Shown here piece by piece: positions 30,720 through 35,673 of a stretch of DNA of 35,673 bases. The notes under the pieces were generated by a model. The model was not told where the DNA came from. It saw only the letters and a program-made list of their open reading frames with translations, and did no database searches. How positions within the stretch are numbered: position 1 is the stretch's first letter; each line of letters begins with the position of its first letter. Made by a program: the position numbers and the translations under genes. Source of the stretch: an uncultured Clostridia bacterium (GTDB lineage: Bacteria > Bacillota > Clostridia > Christensenellales > Pumilibacteraceae); the NCBI GenBank assembly GCA_947178255.1, contig CAMWXP010000014.1, forward strand, positions 1 to 35,673, read 5' to 3'.

Positions 30720-31403
30720 ATGGAACACAAGGACAGTATTAAACAACAAGACCAATCCGCCGTTATTACGGAAAAGGACTTTCAACAGTTTTTGTCGGCA
30801 ACGGGCGATGAGCAATTTAAGATATTGCTTGCCCACGCCGAAAGAAATAAAAAAATCATTCAAATAAGGAGATTAAAAACCATGAACGAACAGTACAACG
30901 ACCACCACTATGAGGAAATCAGCAAGCAGTTTGAGGAATTCTGCCACACCAAAGGCATTGCGGCAAAGTTCAAAGTAGCATTTGCGCAAATGGCTGAAAA
31001 CGCCAGAAAGCAAAAGGAAGCGGACAAAGCGCAGCTTGCGGAAGTCAAGCGTCAGTCGGCGGAAGCAAACCCCGAATTTACCGAGTTTTTGCATACCAAG
31101 GGCTTTAAGGCAAAAGTCCAGCTCATTATAGCAAACCTCAAAAAAGGTTGCAAGGAAGCGCCGCGCAAAACGGCTGCGGCGATCGACGGAATTTCGGCAC
31201 AGACGAGAGCCAATATAGCTAACGCGAAAGCAAACGTTTACAGAACTACTGCAGGCTACGGCGCGGTAGGCGGTGCAAAAGTTACCGACGCTTCGGAATA
31301 TTCCGCCGACGATTTAGCCCATGAGTTTAATGAGTTCTTAAAGGCAAAAGGGCTTGACGGCAAATACGCCGTCGAAGTAACGGGCGAGGAAAGCAATGAC
31401 TGA
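30720..31403 (+). CDS. Unrecognised repeat protein with four F-x-x-F...K-G motifs
   Basis: I recognise no family. The 227-residue, highly charged protein has no signal peptide and no membrane span. A motif of the form FxxF[LC]xxKGxxxK occurs at about 71-83 (FEEFCHTKGIAAK), 120-132 (FTEFLHTKGFKAK) and 203-215 (FNEFLKAKGLDGK), with a weaker copy at 21-34 (FQQFLSATGDEQFK). The first three are about 50 residues apart, and each is followed by a basic helix, which could lie on anionic membranes. GAGGTG precedes ATG 30720. A second start in the same frame at 30882 (residue 55) has AAGGAG at 30866-30871 after an AT-rich stretch that looks like a leader, so a 173-residue form is also likely. It is first in the operon with the acetyltransferase, whose ATG overlaps its end by 8 bases. 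Confidence 0.75.
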   Translation: MEHKDSIKQQDQSAVITEKDFQQFLSATGDEQFKILLAHAERNKKIIQIRRLKTMNEQYNDHHYEEISKQFEEFCHTKGIAAKFKVAFAQMAENARKQKEADKAQLAEVKRQSAEANPEFTEFLHTKGFKAKVQLIIANLKKGCKEAPRKTAAAIDGISAQTRANIANAKANVYRTTAGYGAVGGAKVTDASEYSADDLAHEFNEFLKAKGLDGKYAVEVTGEESND

Positions 31404-31953
31404 ACTTGAAAAAGCATTGTCGGGCGAACAGTTCAACCGCAGAGACGGAGAGGTTATGGCCTTTCAAATGAAGGTGAAAGAACTGTTGTACGACTTTAAC
31501 CACGCGCGGCCGAGCGACCCTAAGCGTACGGAAATAATCAAGGAGCTTGTAACCGGCTATAATCAGTACGTTTTTATCGAGGACGGATTTAAGTGCGTGT
31601 TCGGAAAGAATATTCACTTTAAAGGCACGGCTATGATTAATTATAACTGCACATTCCTCGATTCTAACATTATCACGGTAGGGCATTGCGCGCTTATCGG
31701 TCCGAATTGCAGCATTATTTGTACCAATCATACGCTCGATGCGGACGAACGGCTTAAAGGCGGCTTTTGCGACAAGCCTATAACAATCGGCGACAAAACT
31801 TGGTTGGGTGCAAACGTAACCGTATTGCCGGGCGTAACAATCGGCGAGGGCGCGGTAATCGGTGCAGGCTCGGTTGTAACCAAGGATATCCCGCCGTACA
31901 CGGTTGCGGTAGGAAACCCTTGCAGGGTAGTAAAACAAATTCCGCATAAATAG
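31396..31953 (+). CDS. Hexapeptide O-acetyltransferase, maltose/galactoside type
   Basis: This 185-residue protein belongs to the LacA/Maa/NodL group of acetyl-CoA-dependent sugar O-acetyltransferases. The N-terminal helical segment (AFQMKVKELLYDFNHARPSDPKR) is the Maltose-acetyltransferase cap. A left-handed beta-helix of hexapeptide repeats follows (IITVGHCALIGPNCSI, ITIGDKTWLGANVTVLPGVTIGEGAVIGAGSVVTKDIP), ending PYTVAVGNPCRVVK. The catalytic His lies in CTNHTLDAD. All parts are intact. GAGGAAAG in the previous gene is its ribosome site, and the cardiolipin synthase starts 9 bases after its stop. In this setting it may acetylate an envelope sugar rather than free maltose; that is inference. 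Confidence 0.88.
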   Translation: MTELEKALSGEQFNRRDGEVMAFQMKVKELLYDFNHARPSDPKRTEIIKELVTGYNQYVFIEDGFKCVFGKNIHFKGTAMINYNCTFLDSNIITVGHCALIGPNCSIICTNHTLDADERLKGGFCDKPITIGDKTWLGANVTVLPGVTIGEGAVIGAGSVVTKDIPPYTVAVGNPCRVVKQIPHK

Positions 31954-31961
31954 GACAAACA

Positions 31962-33524
31962 ATGAAAAAGAAAATCGTAATACAAGAACACAACAAGCAG
32001 GTGGAACGGGAAATATCTTATATCCCGTTCCGCTATATCGTTGCAATCTTTTTGGTCGTGATGGAAACGCTTGCGGTTATTGCGGCAATGACTTTGATTA
32101 CAATGTACGTTCCGTACTTTTACTTTGCTGTTGTAGCAACACAGTTGGGCGTTGCGATAGCTATTATCAACCGCAAGGACAATCCCGATTACAAGCTGCC
32201 GTGGCTGTTTTTTGTCATGCTTATTCCGATCGTCGGGTTTATGCTGTACTTTATGTTCTATTCGCGCAAGCTTAGCAAAAAGCAGGTAAAAAGCTTACGG
32301 CGAGTGACAACGCAGCGTGTGGCAAAGGACGATGCACTCGAGCTGTCGCAAATATGCGAGGAAGACGCGATTGTTGGATCGCAAGCGGTAATGCTTAACA
32401 AGCTGTCGGATTCGCACGTTTACGGCAACACGGATATATGCTATTATCCGCTTGGCGAGCATATGTTTGCCGCTATGGTAGAGGATTTGAAACAAGCCGA
32501 AAAGTTTATTTTTATGGAATACTTCATAATCGAAGGCGGATTGTTTTGGAATACGATTTTGGAGATACTCAAACAAAAGGCGGCAAGCGGCGTGGAAGTG
32601 CGCGTCGTATACGACGATATAGGCTGTATGATGACCTTACCTGGGAGCTACTATAAACAGCTTCGCAAGTTCGGAATAAAAGCAGTGCCGTTTTCGCGCT
32701 TGCGCGGTCAAGCCAACAACGAGTTTAACAACCGCAGCCACAGAAAGATCACCGTTATTGACGGAAAAGTCGGTTACACCGGCGGCGTAAATATTGCCGA
32801 TGAATACATAAACCGCATACAAAAATTCGGGCACTGGAAGGACGTTGGTTTGCGCTTGCAGGGCGAGGCGGTAAACGAGCTTACGCGGTTGTTCCTTATC
32901 GATTACGGTTTGAACGATAAAAAAGCCGACGATAATTTTGCCGATTACTATGGTAACGAATGCGTAGAGCAGGACGGCTATTGCATACCGTTCGGCGACG
33001 GGCCCAAGCCGGTGTACGACAGGCAGGTTGCCAAGTCGGTCATACTTAATATGCTCAACCAAGCCAAGCGGTACGTGTATATAACAACGCCGTATCTTAT
33101 TATCGACAGCGAGCTTATAGAGGCGCTGGAAAATGCCGCCATTCGTGGCATAGACGTGCGCATAATCACGCCGCATATTCCCGATAAAAAGCTTGTGTTC
33201 CTTATGACGCGCAGCCATTACAATAGGCTTATGACGGCGGGTGTAAGGATTTACGAATACGAAAGCGGGTTTGTTCACGCCAAGACGTATATTTCCGACG
33301 ACGAAACGGCTATGGTCGGTACCGTCAATATGGATTACCGTTCGCTTGTCCATCACTTCGAAAACGGCGTTTGGATATACAAGCACAGCGTAATCGGGGA
33401 CATTAAAAACGACTTTCTCGAAACGCAGGAAAAGTCGATACAGTTCGAGCTCGGTATGCTCAAAGAAAACTTGTTCCAACGGTTTATCCGCGCCATGGCA
33501 AAAGTGATTTCGCCGTTGTTTTAA
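31962..33524 (+). CDS. cls: Cardiolipin synthase, phospholipase D type
   Basis: Bacterial Cls joins two phosphatidylglycerols to give cardiolipin and glycerol. The 520-residue protein has two N-terminal spans (about 24-46 and 50-66, with a further hydrophobic stretch at 77-95) and two HKD catalytic motifs: SHRKITVIDGKVGYTGG (about 258-274) and VHAKTYISDDETAMVGT (about 438-454), each with the H-x-K-x4-D pattern. The length fits. AGGA precedes the ATG. It is last in the first operon. Change in cardiolipin content alters sensitivity to cationic and lipid-II-binding peptides such as daptomycin, which fits the ABC genes that follow. It may be a second, regulated copy; whether a housekeeping copy exists cannot be seen. 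Confidence 0.93.
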   Translation: MKKKIVIQEHNKQVEREISYIPFRYIVAIFLVVMETLAVIAAMTLITMYVPYFYFAVVATQLGVAIAIINRKDNPDYKLPWLFFVMLIPIVGFMLYFMFYSRKLSKKQVKSLRRVTTQRVAKDDALELSQICEEDAIVGSQAVMLNKLSDSHVYGNTDICYYPLGEHMFAAMVEDLKQAEKFIFMEYFIIEGGLFWNTILEILKQKAASGVEVRVVYDDIGCMMTLPGSYYKQLRKFGIKAVPFSRLRGQANNEFNNRSHRKITVIDGKVGYTGGVNIADEYINRIQKFGHWKDVGLRLQGEAVNELTRLFLIDYGLNDKKADDNFADYYGNECVEQDGYCIPFGDGPKPVYDRQVAKSVILNMLNQAKRYVYITTPYLIIDSELIEALENAAIRGIDVRIITPHIPDKKLVFLMTRSHYNRLMTAGVRIYEYESGFVHAKTYISDDETAMVGTVNMDYRSLVHHFENGVWIYKHSVIGDIKNDFLETQEKSIQFELGMLKENLFQRFIRAMAKVISPLF

Positions 33525-33534
33525 AATACAATGT

Positions 33535-33593
33535 AGAAACCGACACTTTTCGGTTTTTATGTTGTGGTGTTTGTATCGAATACGATTTATAAT
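33535..33593 (+). promoter_or_regulatory. Second copy of operator and promoter, before the ABC operon
   Basis: AGAAACCGACA...GGTTTTTATGTTGTGGTGTTT repeats the 30625-30662 segment with only two changes over about 38 bases. The palindrome is 33537-33556 (half sites AAACCGA and TCGGTTT, perfect over 7 bases). The -10 TATAAT (33588-33593) has the same spacing to the palindrome as in copy 1. The following GTAATCAGG also matches copy 1. The cls gene ends 11 bases upstream without a terminator. Confidence 0.72.
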
Positions 33594-33617
33594 AGACTTG
33601 TAATCAGGAGGACGTTA

Positions 33618-34520
33618 ATGAACGCAATAGAAATAAGAAATCTATCCAAAAGCTTTCGCGGAATGTTCGCGGTGGATAACCTGAATATGACCGTGCCGCA
33701 GGGCGCTATTTACGGCTTTATCGGCGAAAACGGCTCGGGCAAGTCCACTACGGAAAAGCTTATCTGTGGACATCTTGTGCCGGACAAGGGTAGTATAAAG
33801 CTGTTCGGCAAGGACTATACCGACGCGGGCGTACGTGCACGCGTAGGGGCGCTTATCGAAAGCGCGGGGTGCTTTCCCAATTCCAGTGTGTGGGCTAACC
33901 TTATGATGCAGGCGCTCAATCTCGGAATTAAAAACCGTGACGAGGAAATAAAGCGCGTGCTCAAAATTGTGCGTATGGAAGACAACGCGCGTATTAGGTT
34001 CAAAAGCTGCTCGCTTGGCATGAAGCAGCGTATAGGTATTGCTATGGCGCTTCTCGGCAATCCGGCGCTACTCATCCTTGACGAGCCTATCAACGGCTTG
34101 GACACCGACGGTATGCGCATTATGCGCGAAATCATAGTGGACATTACCCGCAACCTCGGCTGCACCGTTCTAATCTCGTCGCACATTTTGGGCGAGTTGG
34201 AAAAGATAGCAACCCACTACGGCATTATTCGGCAGGGCAAACTCATTCAAGAATTGTCTGCCGCCGAAATGGACGCGCGCTCCCGCGTGTTTGTGTCGAT
34301 CAAGACACCGCACGTTCCGTCGGCGCTTACCGTATTGCAAAGGAAATTCGCGGACGTTCGCTACGAGGACGAGTGTATCAGAGTTTACGACGTGGACGAT
34401 ACGGAAAGCATAGTGCGGTGCTTGCTCGCAGGCGGGCAGCCGGTAAGCGAAATACAAAAGAACAAGGTCGGCTTGGAAGAGTATTATATCGAGCTGATGA
34501 GCAAAAAGGAGGGAGCGTAA
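33618..34520 (+). CDS. ABC ATPase, BcrA/LanF-like, copy 1
   Basis: This 300-residue ATPase resembles bacitracin and lantibiotic self-protection transporters. It has Walker A GENGSGKST (about 36-44), signature CSLGMKQRIGIAMAL (C-S-L-G-M variant), Walker B LLILDEPINGLD and switch His in ISSHILGE. The Q-loop is replaced by Glu in ALIESAGCFPNSSVWANL, the E-loop known from LanF proteins. The C-terminal 85 residues form the usual extra domain of BcrA-like proteins. ATG 33618 has AGGAGG at ideal distance; an upstream in-frame ATG at 33564 lies in the conserved promoter and is rejected. It ends 2 bases before the permease. A second, closely related ATPase follows the permease. Confidence 0.9.
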   Translation: MNAIEIRNLSKSFRGMFAVDNLNMTVPQGAIYGFIGENGSGKSTTEKLICGHLVPDKGSIKLFGKDYTDAGVRARVGALIESAGCFPNSSVWANLMMQALNLGIKNRDEEIKRVLKIVRMEDNARIRFKSCSLGMKQRIGIAMALLGNPALLILDEPINGLDTDGMRIMREIIVDITRNLGCTVLISSHILGELEKIATHYGIIRQGKLIQELSAAEMDARSRVFVSIKTPHVPSALTVLQRKFADVRYEDECIRVYDVDDTESIVRCLLAGGQPVSEIQKNKVGLEEYYIELMSKKEGA

Positions 34521-34522
34521 TT

Positions 34523-35359
34523 ATGGAAAACACACGCGAACTTAAATTCGAACAACCGAGCTTTTTCAAAAGGCTGAAAGGCATGCTCGGCGTGGACTTT
34601 TACAGATTGTTCCACACTCCGCTGTTCTATATTTTCCTCGGCATCGCCGCAATCATTCCCGCGCTCGTATCTATGGGCGCGATGGGCGGCGGTGCGGAAG
34701 GAGAAGCGGCGGAAGCGACGGCAATGTTTACAAACGCTTGGCAAATCATAGCTGCAAAAAGTCCGTTATACGTTATAAACGACATGGGCGACTACGCCAA
34801 TATGAATATGGTGTTTATATTCGGCGGAATAATGATTTCCATATTTATCGGCCACGATTACAAAAGCGGGTACGTAAAACAGTTATTCACCACGCACGCA
34901 AAAAAGCAAGACTATATGATGAGTAAGACGCTTCTCGGCGCGTTCTCTATGGTTTGTATGTGCGTTACGTACATGATTGGCGGAATGATTTCGGCAGCTG
35001 GCACCGGCTTACCGTTCACAATAGATGCAGGCTCGCTTATCTGCGCCATACTCGGCAAGATGATAATGAGCTTGGGCTGGGCAAGCCTGTACACATTTAT
35101 CAATATAATATTCCGCGCTAAGTTCGGCATATCGATTGCGCTGTGCTTTGTGCTCGGTACGGGTATTCCGGTTATAGGCGCGGCGGCGGTTATCGGAAAC
35201 AGTTCGGCGCTCAATATATTCCTTTACGGCTCGTCGGTATATGCTTGTCTTTCGGCAAACTTTGCCAGCGTGGTAATTTGCCTGGCCGTTTCGGTGACAT
35301 GGGCGGTTATCTACAACGTGTGCGGCACGCTTATACTCAATAAGCGCGACTGTTATTAA
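34523..35359 (+). CDS. ABC-2-type permease of the peptide-protection exporter
   Basis: This 278-residue membrane protein has six spans (about 36-55, 92-112, 135-158, 172-195, 205-230 and 245-268), typical of LanE/LanG or BcrB-like permeases. The N-terminal LGVDFYRLFHTPLFYIFLG is the family style: an amphipathic start, then the first span, then a long extracellular loop with MGDYANMNMV. GHDYKSGYVKQLFTTHAKKQDYMMSK is the cytoplasmic coupling segment. AGGAGGG lies 6-12 bases before ATG 34523; an earlier frame start at 34373 lies inside the ATPase. Partner: the ATPases on either side. Substrate not determinable. Confidence 0.87.
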   Translation: MENTRELKFEQPSFFKRLKGMLGVDFYRLFHTPLFYIFLGIAAIIPALVSMGAMGGGAEGEAAEATAMFTNAWQIIAAKSPLYVINDMGDYANMNMVFIFGGIMISIFIGHDYKSGYVKQLFTTHAKKQDYMMSKTLLGAFSMVCMCVTYMIGGMISAAGTGLPFTIDAGSLICAILGKMIMSLGWASLYTFINIIFRAKFGISIALCFVLGTGIPVIGAAAVIGNSSALNIFLYGSSVYACLSANFASVVICLAVSVTWAVIYNVCGTLILNKRDCY

Positions 35360-35369
35360 GAGGTGAACA

Positions 35370-35673
35370 ATGAACGCAATAGAAATAAGAAATCTAAGTA
35401 AAAACTTCGGTCAGAAGCAAGCGTTACAGGGCTTGAACATGACCGTGCCGCAGGGCGCTATATACGGCTTTATCGGCGAAAACGGCTCGGGCAAGTCCAC
35501 TACCGAAAAGATCATTTGCGGGCTTATACTTCCGAGCGGCGGCGAAGTAAAGCTGTTCGGCAGGGATTACAAGGATCCCGACGTCAGAGCGAAGGTAGGC
35601 GTACTTATAGAAGCGCCGGGATGTTTCCCCAATTATAGCGTATGGAACAATATGATGCTGCAAGCTGCCAATC
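35370..35673 (+). CDS. ABC ATPase, BcrA/LanF-like, copy 2 (cut by window end)
   Basis: The first 101 codons are present, running off the right edge. The opening MNAIEIRNLSK is identical to copy 1, also at DNA level for 27 bases, and the block around Walker A (GENGSGKSTTEK) is nearly identical. The segment between (NFGQKQALQGLN) differs. The E-loop appears again as LIEAPGCFPNYSVWNN. GAGGTG precedes the ATG 10 bases after the permease stop. Two ATPases around one permease suggest two exporters in tandem or a duplicated ATPase-permease unit; the missing sequence to the right should show a second permease. Confidence 0.88.
   Translation, partial: MNAIEIRNLSKNFGQKQALQGLNMTVPQGAIYGFIGENGSGKSTTEKIICGLILPSGGEVKLFGRDYKDPDVRAKVGVLIEAPGCFPNYSVWNNMMLQAAN

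Noticed and set aside
29994-30863. 289-residue version of the tetR product
   Set aside because: The N-terminal 92 residues would be translated from the operator/promoter region and the opposite operon; a consensus promoter lies just before ATG 30587.

Overview
The window looks like chromosomal DNA from a spore-forming, moderately AT-balanced Firmicute, probably an uncultured Clostridia-type organism. The pointers are a spore germination protease (gpr) divergent from rpsT, a SpoVB-type flippase, an ECF S component, BcrA/LanF-type ABC ATPases, classical sigma-A promoters and mostly Shine-Dalgarno-led genes. No species is recognisable. I see no rRNA, tRNA, CRISPR array, prophage or transposase gene. 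Genes are tightly packed and cell-envelope functions dominate.

Layout. 1-517 is non-coding or leader-like DNA with a terminator and competing stems, ending in a strong promoter with a palindromic operator. 518-2914 is a TetR - ABC ATPase - FtsX-like permease operon. 2955-4238 is a DUF3810-type membrane metalloprotease candidate. On the minus strand, 4292-6492 carries a folate-type ECF S component and a SpoVB/MurJ-like flippase. 6598-11618 holds two tandem transglutaminase-like lipoproteins, the first lacking its catalytic Cys and His. 11674-12429 is a minus-strand esterase. Then come cca, a VanW/G5-type secreted protein, lgt, a small membrane protein, nicotinate phosphoribosyltransferase and a DivIVA-like coiled-coil protein (12559-19133). 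A mobile-looking inverted repeat follows. Next are rpsT (with an unusual ~90-residue charged tail), gpr and murI. glmS lies behind a small-multidrug-export-type membrane gene on the minus strand, divergent from glmM. Then come a CapD/FlaA1-type sugar-nucleotide dehydratase, a large nested inverted repeat, uppP and ddl.

The last 5.7 kb (29994-35673) looks like one regulated module. A TetR regulator is divergent from an operon of an unrecognised repeat protein, a hexapeptide O-acetyltransferase and a cardiolipin synthase. This is followed by an ABC exporter with two LanF/BcrA-like ATPases that carry an E-loop. The promoter regions at 30625 and 33535 are near-copies over about 38 bp, each with the same 20-bp palindrome, which argues for joint control. 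I infer an envelope-remodelling and antimicrobial-peptide defence module; this is the best candidate here for an undescribed system.

A second theme is translation without leaders. Several genes (2955, 6598, 15420, 30587, and less certainly 28845 and 24136) have a -10 box six to eight bases before the start codon and no Shine-Dalgarno, so the predicted transcript begins at or next to the start codon. The remaining genes have ordinary GGAGG-type sites.

Metabolically, glmS and glmM make UDP-GlcNAc precursors, murI and ddl supply D-Glu and D-Ala-D-Ala, uppP recycles the lipid carrier, the flippase and dehydratase serve polysaccharide or peptidoglycan export, and lgt lipidates lipoproteins such as the two transglutaminase-like proteins.
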